Of a stretch of DNA of 41,100 bases, positions 1 through 12,415 are shown in pieces (the stretch's first letter is position 1; each line of letters begins with the position of its first letter). The position numbers and the translations under genes were made by a program. Below the pieces are notes generated by a model. It did no database searches. It had not been told where the DNA came from and saw only the letters and a program-made list of their open reading frames with translations. The DNA comes from Amycolatopsis anabasis (GTDB lineage: Bacteria > Actinomycetota > Actinomycetes > Mycobacteriales > Pseudonocardiaceae). The stretch lies in NCBI RefSeq assembly GCF_009765355.1, contig NZ_VTHK01000070.1, positions 1-41,100 of the forward strand, read 5' to 3'.

Positions 1-55
1 CAAACGATCACTGACCGCCTACGACCACTAACACCAACTTCACGGAATCAACCGT

Positions 56-1499
56 CTAGGCGATCGGCCGGTCGGTGGGCGCGATCGGGGCCGGGAGGAC
101 GTCCCGGCCGGTGAGGTAGGCGTCGACCCCGGCCGCGGCGGAGCGGCCTTCGGCGATCGCCCACACGATGAGCGACTGCCCGCGGCCCATGTCGCCGGCC
201 ACGAACACGTTGTCCAGGCTGGTCCGGAAGTTGGCGTCCCGGGCGACGTTGCCCCGCTGGTCGAGTTCGACGCCGAGTTCGGTCAGCAGGCCCTTCTGCT
301 CCGGCCCGACGAAACCCATCGCCAGCGTCACCAGTTGCGCGGGCAACTCCCGCTCGGTGCCTTCGACCGGGACGAACTTGCCGCCCTCGTTGCGCACCTC
401 GACCAGCCGCAGCGCCCGCAGGTTCCCGTCCGCATCGGCCAGGAACTCCTGCGTGTTCACCGAGTACAGCCGCTCGCCGCCCTCCTCGTGCGCCGAGGAC
501 ACCCGGAAGATCATCGGGTACATCGGCCACGGGTGAGCGTCCGAACGGGACTCCGGCGGTTTCGGCATGATCTCCAGCTGGGTCACCGAAGCCGCGCCCT
601 GCCGGTGCGCGGTGCCCACGCAGTCGGCGCCGGTGTCACCGCCGCCGATCACCACGACGTGCTTGCCCGCCGCGTCGATCGGCGATTTCGCCAGCTCGCC
701 CGCGGCGACCCGGTTGGCCGGAGGCAGGTACTCCATCGCCTGGTACACCCCGGGCAGTTCGCGCCCGGGGATCGGCAGGTCCCGCCACGCGGTCGCGCCG
801 CCCGCGAGCACCACCGCGTCGTAGCCCGACCGCAGTTCCTCCGCGGTGATGTCCACGCCGACGTTCACCCCGGTGCGGAATTCGGTGCCCTCCGCGCGCA
901 TCTGGTCGAGCCGCCGGTCCAGCCGGTGCTTCTCCATCTTGAACTCGGGAATGCCGTACCGCAGCAGCCCGCCGATCTTGTCGGCCCGCTCGAACACCAC
1001 GACGTCGTGCCCGGCGCGGGTCAGCTGCTGCGCCGCGGCCAGCCCGGACGGCCCGGACCCGACCACCGCGACCTTCTTGCCGGTGCGGGTCTGCGGGAGC
1101 TGCGGCGTGACCCAGCCCTCGTCGAACGCCCGGTCGATGATGGAGATCTCGATGCGCTTGATGCTCACCGGATCGTCGTTGATGCCCAGCACGCACGCGG
1201 TCTCGCACGGCGCCGGGCACAGCGTTCCGGTGAACTCCGGGAAGTTGTTGGTCGCGTGCAGCCGTTCGATGGCGTCGCGCCAATCATCCCGCCACACCAG
1301 GGTGTTCCACTCCGGGATCAGGTTCCCGAGCGGGCAGCCCTGGTGGCAGAACGGGATGCCGCAGTCCATACAGCGGCTCGCCTGCTTCTCGACCTTGCTG
1401 GTCGCGAAGTCCTCGTAGACCTCGCGCCAGTCCTGCAACCGCAGGAACACCGGCCGGGTCGTGGCATTTTCGCGTTTGGTGGTCAGAAAGCCCTTAGGA

Positions 1500-1507
<8 letters not shown>
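56..1507 (-). CDS. gltD: Glutamate synthase (NADPH) small subunit
   Basis: Electron-input subunit of glutamate synthase: it oxidises NADPH at FAD and passes electrons through Fe-S clusters to the large subunit, which makes two glutamates from glutamine and 2-oxoglutarate in the cytoplasm. The 483-residue length is normal. Visible motifs: N-terminal cysteines at C46, C49, C54, C58 and C97, C101, C105 (two 4Fe-4S clusters); a FAD-binding GSGPSG at about 150-155; an NADPH-binding GGGDTG at about 278-283; and a C-terminal FAD segment ending in VAGDMGRGQSLIVWAI. Its ATG overlaps the end of gltB by 8 bp (ATGGCTGA), so the two are translationally coupled, giving equal amounts of both subunits. The gene ends with TAG at 56-58; nothing further is visible downstream before the window edge. 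Identification is very secure. Confidence 0.97.
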
Positions 1508-6035
<4,528 letters not shown>

Positions 6036-6307
6036 GGCTGGCCGCCTCCCAAGGCGTCGGCGCGGCAAGGGTTCACTCGAAAGGGCAGGTTTCAAGAACC
6101 TGGCTAACGGGCTCGCCCTGGCCAGCGATGGTCAGTCGAGAGGGAACCGCGAGACAGCCCGGAACAACTGGGCAGGTGTCATCGCGAGGCCACACGACAC
6201 TGGGTGGCCGCATCGCGCACGTCTTTGTGCAGCGGGGCGCTGGGTACCGGCAACCCTCGGGTGGTGGAAGGACAGCCGGCGCGCACTACTTACTCCCGGG
6301 TTCGCCG

Positions 6308-6352
6308 GGTCTCATGACGATAGTGTGAATTCGCTGTTATCGACATACGTCG
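6308..6352 (-). promoter_or_regulatory. Possible gltB promoter region
   Basis: A short AT-rich island in GC-rich surroundings. Read on the minus strand it gives TGTCGA, a 17-nt spacer and TATCGT, a loose match to a housekeeping -35/-10. It would leave a leader of roughly 270 nt before the gltB GTG. The -35 match is weak, so this is tentative. Confidence 0.25.
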
Positions 6353-6403
6353 ACTGCCGCGGGTGGGGAATACCACGTGCCGTTGACTTGGCGCGCCCAT
6401 GCC

Positions 6404-6434
6404 CACATCGCGGACGCGCGGGTCCGCGCGTGTG
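6404..6434. other. GC-rich hairpin in gltB upstream region
   Basis: Arms CGCGGAC (6409-6415) and GTCCGCG (6422-6428) form a perfect 7-bp stem around a 6-nt loop. After small internal bulges, CACA (6404-6407) can pair with TGTG (6431-6434). There is no U-tract, so it is not an ordinary intrinsic terminator. It may be only a GC-rich coincidence. Confidence 0.3.
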
Positions 6435-6868
6435 CCCGTGGTAGCGGCTCTGAACAGGGAAAACGTGGACTGGTCCGCCGTCGGCGCACGCTACGGCGTT
6501 GCCCGATCGCTGGCAAGACCAGGGTGCGGATCGCCATCCGGACCGGTCTCCGGAAACCCCCGAACGGCAGAGCGACACCCGGAAATCCGGTACCCAGGGT
6601 GATCATCTATTACACGTTCGGCGGTCAATCAAAGCCGCAAAACGGGCAAAGCGGGCACAAGATCACCGAGTGTGCTCGATAACCTTCGGCGAACAATTCG
6701 GTCGACGGAAGATGACGGTGATCATTGTTCCAGGTCAGGAGGGGTGTCGCCGCGCGGTGTGCCTGCGCAGCTCGGTCGCATCGGGATCGATTCCGGATGC
6801 GCGCGAAGCGGAAGCGGGTGGTCGTGGGGGCCGGGGAGGCGGAAACGTGCGGTTGCCTTCTCGAGTGG

Positions 6869-6914
6869 GTCGTGAGTGTTTAGGACGGTTAGAACCGGTC
6901 CAAACACTCACGAC
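6869..6914. repeat. Hairpin repeat, GTGAGTGTT/ACCGGTT family
   Basis: Two 22-nt arms (6869-6890 and 6893-6914) separated by only 2 nt. The arms match at 19 of 22 positions; the first 13 (beginning GTCGTGAGTGTTT) are perfect. The same arm sequence, with a few changes, flanks the element at 34480-34689, so this is a repeat family and not a one-off hairpin. It lies about 85 bp past the stop of the small gene at 6999-7271 and could also stop its transcription. Similar intergenic hairpins are, from memory, frequent in Amycolatopsis chromosomes. Confidence 0.75.
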
Positions 6915-6998
6915 TCCACGAATTTTCCGCCGAATCAATTCCGGACCGGAAATCTGGCGACGGGTGAAACAATCCCCAGCCCCAGTGCCCGCCCGGGA

Positions 6999-7271
6999 TC
7001 AGGCGGCGATCGTCGCCACCGGCTTCTCGCCGAGTGCCGCGCGACCGAGATCGGAGATCAGCGCCGGTACCCGCTCGCCCGGGCGACCCGCTCGAGCCGG
7101 TACGACCAGGCCGCCCTTGGCGAGACGGTGTGCGGTCGTCTGGTCACAGCAAGCGAGCCCGTCGATGAACAGGTCGGGTTCGCAGCTGCAGGTGATTTCG
7201 GCTTTACCCAGCGCCACCGCGCGAAGGGTGGCGCGTTCTCGATGATTCAGTTCCACGTCCTCGTGAGGCAT
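6999..7271 (-). CDS. Small conserved hypothetical protein, Cys-rich, winged-helix-like
   Basis: 90 residues. The ATG at 7271 is chosen because a strong GGAAGGAGG precedes it by 6 nt; the frame runs upstream to 7307 without such a site. The N-terminal part (LNHRERATLRAVALG) looks like a helix of a small DNA-binding fold. It is followed by a cysteine group (CSCEPDLFIDGLACC) and a second helix and wing-like segment (TTAHRLAKGGLV, then a basic loop ending GERVPAL). I recall similar short proteins as unannotated genes in many actinomycetes, but no function is established to my knowledge. The three to four clustered cysteines could bind a metal or act as a redox switch (inference). It stands alone, transcribed in the same direction as the operon that ends at 7413, with 141 bp between. 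Confidence 0.75.
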   Translation of the reverse strand: MPHEDVELNHRERATLRAVALGKAEITCSCEPDLFIDGLACCDQTTAHRLAKGGLVVPARAGRPGERVPALISDLGRAALGEKPVATIAA

Positions 7272-7387
7272 GTCTGCCTCCTTCCGATGCCCCCAATTGA
7301 AACTCATCGCACCGACAGTTTCCGGGAGCGTGTGCGGAATGTCTCGTGGTTTTCGTGAAGATAGGGGTAGCGCCCGGGAACCTTTGG

Positions 7388-7397
7388 GGTAATTACC
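7388..7397. promoter_or_regulatory. Palindrome GGTAATTACC upstream of small gene
   Basis: A perfect 10-bp AT-centred palindrome in the gap between the end of the decarboxylase gene and the small Cys-rich gene, next to a CCTG-TT-CAGG mini-hairpin. It could be an operator for the small gene (start 117 bp away) or part of the 3' end of the catabolic operon. The function is unproven. Confidence 0.25.
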
Positions 7398-7412
7398 TGT
7401 TCAGGCTAAGGG

Positions 7413-8183
7413 TCACCCCTGGATCGTCACGTCTCCCAGCGTGCTGAAGTGGGCCGCGACCCGGGAGCCGGGGGTGACCTCGACCGCATCGGTCATCCCA
7501 CCGGTGAGCACGAGCCAGCCCGGTTCGAGGGCGAGGCCGCGCTCGGCCAGCAGGTTCGCGGCCAGCGCGAGCGCCTCGGCGGGGTGGCCCAGCACAGCGG
7601 CTCCGGTCGCGCTGTCCACCACGGCCCCGTCCACTTCGAGCAGGCATGCCTCCAGGGCGAGGTCGAGGTCGTGGGGATGGCGGGCGATCGTGCCGGTGCC
7701 GAACAGGCCGGAGGAGGCGTTGTCGGCCACCACGTCCGGCAGGTCGAAGCGGAATTCGGTGAACCGGCTGTCGATGATCTCCACCCCGCCGTGGACGGCC
7801 TCGACGGCGGCCAGCGCGGTCGCCGCGGTGACCCCCGGACCGGCCAGGCGCTTGCCCAGGACGAACACGATCTCCGGTTCGGCGCGCGGGTGGATGAGCC
7901 GGGTGCGGGGGAGCGGGGTGCCCGCCGGGAGGACCATCGCGTCGGTCAGCCAGGCGACGATCGGCCGGTCGACGCCCATCCGTTCCCGCTTCGCGCGCGA
8001 GGTGAGCCCCAGCTTGACGCCGATCAGCCGCTCGCCGCGGGCCAGCCTGCGGCGGAGGGCCTCGTCCTGGACGGCGTAGGCGGTGCGCAGGTCGAGCGCG
8101 GGCCAGTCGTCGGTGAGCTTGCCGCGTGCGGTGGCGTCGTGTTCGGCGGTCAGCAGCGCCTCGGCCGCCTGGTCGACGTTCAT
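7413..8183 (-). CDS. 4-oxalocrotonate decarboxylase (DmpH/XylI type)
   Basis: 256-residue member of the fumarylacetoacetate hydrolase superfamily. The family decarboxylates 2-oxohex-3-enedioate (4-oxalocrotonate) to 2-hydroxypenta-2,4-dienoate, which the partner hydratase uses. Features shared with XylI/DmpH: VGLTS-like GVKLGLTSRAK, LIHPRAEPEIVFVLGKRL (acidic residues for Mg2+/Mn2+), EIIDSRFTEFRFDLPDVVADNASS, AVLGHPAEALALAANLLAERG and LTGGMTDAVEVTPG. The ATG at 8183 overlaps the stop of the upstream paralogue by 4 bp (ATGA), as expected for two enzymes known to form a complex in meta-cleavage pathways. It is the last gene of the liv-type operon. The usual partners (aldolase, acetaldehyde dehydrogenase, ring-cleavage dioxygenase) are not in the window, so the exact substrate is inferred. 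It could instead be a second hydratase. Confidence 0.8.
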   Translation of the reverse strand: MNVDQAAEALLTAEHDATARGKLTDDWPALDLRTAYAVQDEALRRRLARGERLIGVKLGLTSRAKRERMGVDRPIVAWLTDAMVLPAGTPLPRTRLIHPRAEPEIVFVLGKRLAGPGVTAATALAAVEAVHGGVEIIDSRFTEFRFDLPDVVADNASSGLFGTGTIARHPHDLDLALEACLLEVDGAVVDSATGAAVLGHPAEALALAANLLAERGLALEPGWLVLTGGMTDAVEVTPGSRVAAHFSTLGDVTIQG

Positions 8184-8986
8184 GCCCGCGCCCCTTTCGT
8201 GCCGAAGACGGCGGTCACGCTGCCGAGCCCGGCGACGGTCGCGACCACGGTGTCGCCTGGCTGGAGCGGGATCGCCCGGGTCATGGAGCCGGGCAGCACG
8301 ACGTGCCCGGGTTCGAGGTCGATGCCCAGCGGGCCGACCGTGTTCGCCAGCCAGACCAGCGCGTTGAGCGGCGAACCGAGCACCGCGCCCCCGGCGCCGG
8401 TCGCGGCGAGTTCGCCGTTGGTGTGCAGCGTGCACCCGGCGAGCCGCAAGTCCAAGGAAACCGCGGACAACAAGGTCGGGCGGCTGCCGAGGACCACGCC
8501 GCCGGAGGACGCGTTGTCGGCGACGGTGTCCACGATGGAGATCTTCCAGTCCCGGATCCGCGAATCCACGATCTCCAGGGCGGGCAGCACGAAGTCGACC
8601 GCGCGGACCGCGTCGGCGACGGTCACCCCGGGGCCGGAGAGCCGCTTGCCGAGCACGAACGCGATCTCCGGTTCGATCCGCGGCTGCAGGAACGAGCCGG
8701 CGGGGATCGGATCGTGCTCGAGGTGGAACATCTCGCCGAGCAGGTGGCCGTAGTCCGGCTGGTCGACGCCCATCTGCCGCTGCATCGCCGCGGACGCCAA
8801 GCCGACCTTGTGCCCCTTGACCGCGTCGCCGTCCGCGGTCCACGCCCGGACCTGCTCCTGCTGGATCCGGTACGCGTCGGTCAACGTGGCGTCCGGATGC
8901 GTCGCGATCACCGGCTCGGTGGGCGTACCGGTCTTGTACGCATCCAGCAGCCGCGCGGCCACCGCATGCACCGCATTGGCGTCCAT
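8180..8986 (-). CDS. 2-keto-4-pentenoate hydratase (MhpD/DmpE/HsaE type)
   Basis: 268 residues, FAH superfamily. The family adds water to 2-hydroxypenta-2,4-dienoate (or a longer analogue, as HsaE does in steroid catabolism) to give 4-hydroxy-2-oxovalerate. Visible motifs: GHKVGLASAAMQRQMGVDQPDYG, RIEPEIAFVLGKRLSGPGV (the metal-binding Glu pair), EIVDSRIRDWKISIVDTVADNASS, AVLGSPLNALVWLANT and VVLPGSMTRAI. It is a divergent paralogue of the next gene, and the pair is coupled by an ATGA overlap. It follows livK after a 135-bp gap holding a strong hairpin. The ribosome-binding site is weak (GAAAG about 8 nt upstream of the ATG), so expression may differ from the transporter genes. Enzyme class is secure; the physiological substrate is not. 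Confidence 0.82.
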   Translation of the reverse strand: MDANAVHAVAARLLDAYKTGTPTEPVIATHPDATLTDAYRIQQEQVRAWTADGDAVKGHKVGLASAAMQRQMGVDQPDYGHLLGEMFHLEHDPIPAGSFLQPRIEPEIAFVLGKRLSGPGVTVADAVRAVDFVLPALEIVDSRIRDWKISIVDTVADNASSGGVVLGSRPTLLSAVSLDLRLAGCTLHTNGELAATGAGGAVLGSPLNALVWLANTVGPLGIDLEPGHVVLPGSMTRAIPLQPGDTVVATVAGLGSVTAVFGTKGARA

Positions 8987-9065
8987 ACCGCTGAACTTTC
9001 GTCGCCGCCCACTTCACCCGCAAGCCCCCCGTCCCGCTCACCGGCACACGGGTCGGCGCGGCGAC

Positions 9066-9103
9066 GGCCGCCTTCCGTGCCGCGGGAGGAGCGGAAGGCG
9101 GCC
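9066..9103 (-). terminator. Strong intra-operon hairpin between livK and hydratase
   Basis: A perfect 12-bp stem (GGCCGCCTTCCG at 9066-9077 with CGGAAGGCGGCC at 9092-9103) around a 14-nt loop, in the only sizeable gap of the operon. There is no clear U-tract on the minus strand. It is therefore better read as a partial terminator or mRNA-stabilising element that lowers expression of the two enzyme genes relative to the transporter, although a full terminator is not excluded. Confidence 0.5.
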
Positions 9104-9121
9104 CGTGCCGCACGCGCGGGT

Positions 9122-10375
9122 CTACTTCTGGTGGGGTGCGGTGTAGTCCTTGGCATCGGCGGCTTCGAAGAGGGGTTTCACGTAGCGCATACCGCCGTCG
9201 GCGGAGGCGTCCGGGGTGGCCACGTAGACCTGCCGGGTGGCGGGGTGGCCCGGCTTGGAGAAGTCCAGGGCGGCGACCAGGTCGCCGGTGTTCGCCGAGG
9301 TGGTCTGCTTGAGTGCCGCCTGGATGCCGTCGCGGGTCAGGTCCTTGTTCGCGCAGGCCTGCCGCAGCACCGCGCCCCACACCTCGGCGACCGCGTATCC
9401 GTAGTGGACACCGGCGTTCGGGGGTTCGGGGAATCCCGCCGACTTGTACTTGGAGGCGACTTCCTTCGCCTTGGGGATGTCCGCGGAGAACGGCACGCTG
9501 CTGGCCACCACGAACAGTTTGTCCAGCGCGCCCGCCGCCGGGCCGTTGTGCAGCACGGGATCGAACACCGGGTTGTTGCCGAGCACGTCCACGTTCAGGC
9601 CGAGCGCCTTGTTGGCGGCCAGGGCGGAACCGGTCTGCGTCGGCGAGGTGGTCAGCAGGATCGCCTTGACGCCCTCGCCCTTCAGGCCGGTGACGATATT
9701 GGTCAGATCGTTGTCCGACGAGGTGATCTTGACTTCCTTCAGCTTCAGATTGTGCTTCTGCGCGTAGTAGCGCGCGCCGCGCAAACCGTTCGCGCCGTAT
9801 TCACCGTCGATGTAGATGTGCCCGATCGCGTCGCCGTCGGCGATCTTTCCCTGCTCCCGCAAATAGGACAGGCCGTCGATCATTTCCACGTCGTACGTGG
9901 TGCCGACGATCATCACGTACGGATTGTCGAGCAGTTCCGAAGACCAGGACGCCGGGGTCGTGGTCACCTTGTCCGCCACCAGGTTCTGCTTCAGCGCCGC
10001 CATGATCGGCGAGCCGACCAGCTGCACGAAACCGAGCACCTTGGGCTCGAGCTGCGGGTACAGCGTCTTCGCGGTGTCCGCCTTGTACCCGTGGTCCACG
10101 ACCTCCAGCCGCACCTTGCGGCCGCAGGCCCCGCCCGCCGCGTTGAAATCCTTCGCCCACAACTCGTTGCCGTGCGTGATTCCGGTCGACAGATTCTTGA
10201 ACGCCCCCGTTTTGTCGGTCATCGCGCCCAGCACGATCTCGCTGTCGGTCACTCCTATTCCGGTCTTGACCCCCGCGTTGTCGCCCCCCGAATTCCCGGA
10301 ACTCCCTTTCGTGCTGCACGCGGAAAGGACGAGCGCGGCGGCGAGCACCATCACCGCCAAACCAGAACTTTTCAT
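9122..10375 (-). CDS. ABC transporter substrate-binding lipoprotein (LivK-like)
   Basis: 417 residues. An N-terminal lipoprotein signal peptide ends in LSAC with Cys20 as the lipidated residue, followed by a Gly/Ser-rich linker and a type I periplasmic-binding fold (Peripl_BP_6, branched-chain amino acid/amide family): GVTDSEIVLGAMTDKTGAF near the start, then two lobes. It captures the substrate outside the membrane for the LivH/LivM permease. GAGGAAGAG precedes the ATG, which overlaps livM by 4 bp. Members of this family bind amino acids, amides, urea or aromatic acids. The downstream meta-cleavage enzymes make an aromatic or related organic acid a plausible ligand here (inference); the binding residues cannot be assigned by eye. 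Confidence 0.9.
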   Translation of the reverse strand: MKSSGLAVMVLAAALVLSACSTKGSSGNSGGDNAGVKTGIGVTDSEIVLGAMTDKTGAFKNLSTGITHGNELWAKDFNAAGGACGRKVRLEVVDHGYKADTAKTLYPQLEPKVLGFVQLVGSPIMAALKQNLVADKVTTTPASWSSELLDNPYVMIVGTTYDVEMIDGLSYLREQGKIADGDAIGHIYIDGEYGANGLRGARYYAQKHNLKLKEVKITSSDNDLTNIVTGLKGEGVKAILLTTSPTQTGSALAANKALGLNVDVLGNNPVFDPVLHNGPAAGALDKLFVVASSVPFSADIPKAKEVASKYKSAGFPEPPNAGVHYGYAVAEVWGAVLRQACANKDLTRDGIQAALKQTTSANTGDLVAALDFSKPGHPATRQVYVATPDASADGGMRYVKPLFEAADAKDYTAPHQK

Positions 10376-11544
10376 GACTTCTCTTCCTCTCGGGGGTTTC
10401 TTCCACGGGCGCGGCCGGAACCGCGCATCCGGCCCGTGATCCTGCGGCCTATCGCCGCGAGGCCCCCGGGTTCGAACAGCACGACGAGGATGATCGCCGC
10501 GCCGTACACGAACGAGCTGATCAGGATCGGAGTGACCGCGCCGTCACCGGTGCCGGTGAACCAGCCCAGTTCGGTGGAGTAGAGCGAAAGCACCTGCGGC
10601 AGCCCGTTCACCACGAGCGCGCCGACCAGCGCGCCGGGCACCGAACCGAGCCCGCCGATGATCACCATGGCGAGGAACGCGATCGAGGTGTTGATGCCGT
10701 AGGTGCCGAACTCGCTCTCGTCCGGTTTCAGAATGTCGAACCACAGCACGGTCATCACCCCGGCCAGGCCCGCGTACGCCGAGGACACCGCGAACGCGCC
10801 CGCCTTCGCCCGGGCCACGTTGACCCCCATCACCGCGGCCGCCGCCTCGTTGTCCCGGACCGCCCGCCACGCCCGGCCGACCCGGCCGCGGACCGCGCCG
10901 CGGGCGATCACCAGGGCGATCAGCGTGAGCAGCAGGAACAGGTACCAGATCCGCTCGGCCTGGCGCAGCGGCACGCCGAGCACCGAGATCTCCGGGCCCG
11001 CGTTGGAGAACGGGAAACCGAACAGCGTGAACTGCGCCGGGGCGCGACCGGTCGAGGTGCCACCGGTCAGCTCGTCCGCCGACTGTCCGAAGTAGAGTCC
11101 GAGGAACACCAGGGAAAGCGACGCGACCCCGAGGTAGATTCCGCGCAACCGCCCGGAAACCGGGGCGAAGGCCAGCCCGAGCAACGCGGTGATCACCACG
11201 GCGCCGACCAGGGACAGCCCGGGGTCCAGGCCGAACCCGACCACCCGCGGATCATCGGTGGGCCCGGCGAGCACGCTGTACGCCGTGCCCCCGGCGAGCA
11301 GGAAGAACGCGTGCGCGAGGGAGAGCTGCCCGGCCTGCCCGACCAGCATGGTCAGCCCGATCGCGCCCACCGCGCCGATCATCGTGTACTGGCCCGCCTT
11401 CAGCCACGCGGCGTCGACGTAGAGCGGCAACGCCAGCAGCACCAGCAGCAGCGCGAGCCAGGCGAGGATCCGCAGCACCCGCAGCGGCTCCCACCGGGTC
11501 ACCAGGCGCACCGCGGAAGGAGAGTCCACAGTGGCTTCAGACAC
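10372..11544 (-). CDS. ABC transporter permease (LivM-like)
   Basis: 390 residues, the second membrane subunit of a branched-chain-type importer. A hydrophilic N-terminus of about 27 residues is followed by about 8-10 hydrophobic segments. The family motif region (GRAWRAVRDNEAAAAVMGVNVARAK, the EAA-like loop contacting the ATPase) and the late GGLGSVPGALVGALVV segment are clear. The GTG start at 11544 overlaps the livH stop by 8 bp (GTGTCTGA). The C-terminus is basic (RMRGSGRARGRN). It works with LivH as the heterodimeric channel. Confidence 0.93.
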   Translation of the reverse strand: MSEATVDSPSAVRLVTRWEPLRVLRILAWLALLLVLLALPLYVDAAWLKAGQYTMIGAVGAIGLTMLVGQAGQLSLAHAFFLLAGGTAYSVLAGPTDDPRVVGFGLDPGLSLVGAVVITALLGLAFAPVSGRLRGIYLGVASLSLVFLGLYFGQSADELTGGTSTGRAPAQFTLFGFPFSNAGPEISVLGVPLRQAERIWYLFLLLTLIALVIARGAVRGRVGRAWRAVRDNEAAAAVMGVNVARAKAGAFAVSSAYAGLAGVMTVLWFDILKPDESEFGTYGINTSIAFLAMVIIGGLGSVPGALVGALVVNGLPQVLSLYSTELGWFTGTGDGAVTPILISSFVYGAAIILVVLFEPGGLAAIGRRITGRMRGSGRARGRNPREEEKS

Positions 11545-12415
11545 GGGTGCTCTCCCTGGTTCCGAACAGCCCCGATGGCCGGATCACCAGGACCAAGAGC
11601 ATCACCAGGAAGACCGCGCTCTTGGAGAAGTCGAACGAGATGTACTGCGCGGACAGCGCTTCCGCGAGCCCGACGACCAGTCCGCCGACGACCGCGCCCG
11701 CGCACGAGTCCAGCCCGCCGAGGATCGCGGCCGGGAACGCCGCCAGCGCGAGGGAATGCGTGCCCCGGGAAAGCCCCGCGCCGGAGAAATCCTGGGTGGC
11801 CAGGAACAGCACCGCGACCCCGGCGAGCACGCCGGCCACCAGCCACGCGGTCGCGGTGACCCGCGAGGACCGGATGCCCATCAACGCGGCGGCCTCCCGG
11901 TTCTCCGCCTGCGCCCGCATCGCCACGCCCCAGTCGGAGTACTTGAACGCCAGGGAGAACGCGGTGATCAGCACCGCCGCCACGCCGAGCGCGACCAGAT
12001 GCGTCCGGAACAGCGTGATGCCGCCGAGCTGGAACGGCTGCGCGTCCCACGCCTCACCGATGAACGGCAGCGTGACCCCGAGCCGCCGCACGATCTCCTC
12101 GGTGACGATCACGTCCACGCCGATGGTGAGCAGCGCGAGGCTGTTCGGATCCGCCAGCCGGGACCGCGACAGCAGCAGCCGTTCCACCAGCAGCGCGAGC
12201 ACGCCCGCGCTCACGATGCCGACCAGCGAAGCGCCCAGCCAGCCGAGCGATTCGCGGGTGACCACGACCAGGTAGCCGCCGAAGAGCACGAGCGAGCCGT
12301 GCGCGAAGTTGATCACTTCGGTGGCTTTGAAGATCACGACGAAACCCAGTGCCAGCAAGGCGAATACCGCGCCCTTGCCGAGTCCGTTCACCACCAGCTG
12401 GAGAAAGGTGTTCAT
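11537..12415 (-). CDS. ABC transporter permease (LivH-like)
   Basis: 292 residues, first membrane subunit. I start it at the ATG at 12415 (MNTFLQLVVNGLGKGAVFAL), which overlaps the livG stop by 4 bp and matches the typical LivH N-terminus (N-G-x-x-x-G-A-x-Y/F-A-L). Eight or so hydrophobic segments follow, with the cytoplasmic coupling loop (MRAQAENREAAALMGIRSSRV) and the conserved GGLDSCAGAVVGGLVVG near the C-terminus. The frame is open further upstream through livG, but that part is a shadow of the ATPase gene. Pairs with LivM. Confidence 0.94.
   Translation of the reverse strand: MNTFLQLVVNGLGKGAVFALLALGFVVIFKATEVINFAHGSLVLFGGYLVVVTRESLGWLGASLVGIVSAGVLALLVERLLLSRSRLADPNSLALLTIGVDVIVTEEIVRRLGVTLPFIGEAWDAQPFQLGGITLFRTHLVALGVAAVLITAFSLAFKYSDWGVAMRAQAENREAAALMGIRSSRVTATAWLVAGVLAGVAVLFLATQDFSGAGLSRGTHSLALAAFPAAILGGLDSCAGAVVGGLVVGLAEALSAQYISFDFSKSAVFLVMLLVLVIRPSGLFGTRESTRV

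Larger units (their letters stand above)
6036..6998. other. Long non-coding region upstream of gltB
   Basis: About 960 bp with no coding frame I can support: the open frames here lack ribosome-binding sites and recognisable protein sequence. It holds the gltB leader (with a small hairpin, arms CAGGTT and AACCTG, at 6086-6102), an AT-richer stretch at about 6308-6352 that could hold the gltB promoter, a GC-rich hairpin at 6404-6434, another AT-richer stretch at about 6600-6735, and the large hairpin repeat at 6869-6914. I do not recognise a known riboswitch or structured RNA. A small RNA or an unrecognised leader regulator is possible but unproven. Confidence 0.6.

Noticed and set aside
6337..6606. 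Short open frames (both strands) in the gap upstream of gltB
   Set aside because: No ribosome-binding site, no protein-like pattern, and overlapping frames of similar quality on both strands.
8126..10582. 818-codon open frame on the plus strand across livK and the hydratase
   Set aside because: High-GC shadow frame with low-complexity Arg/Gly/Val protein; the minus-strand genes show full family motifs.
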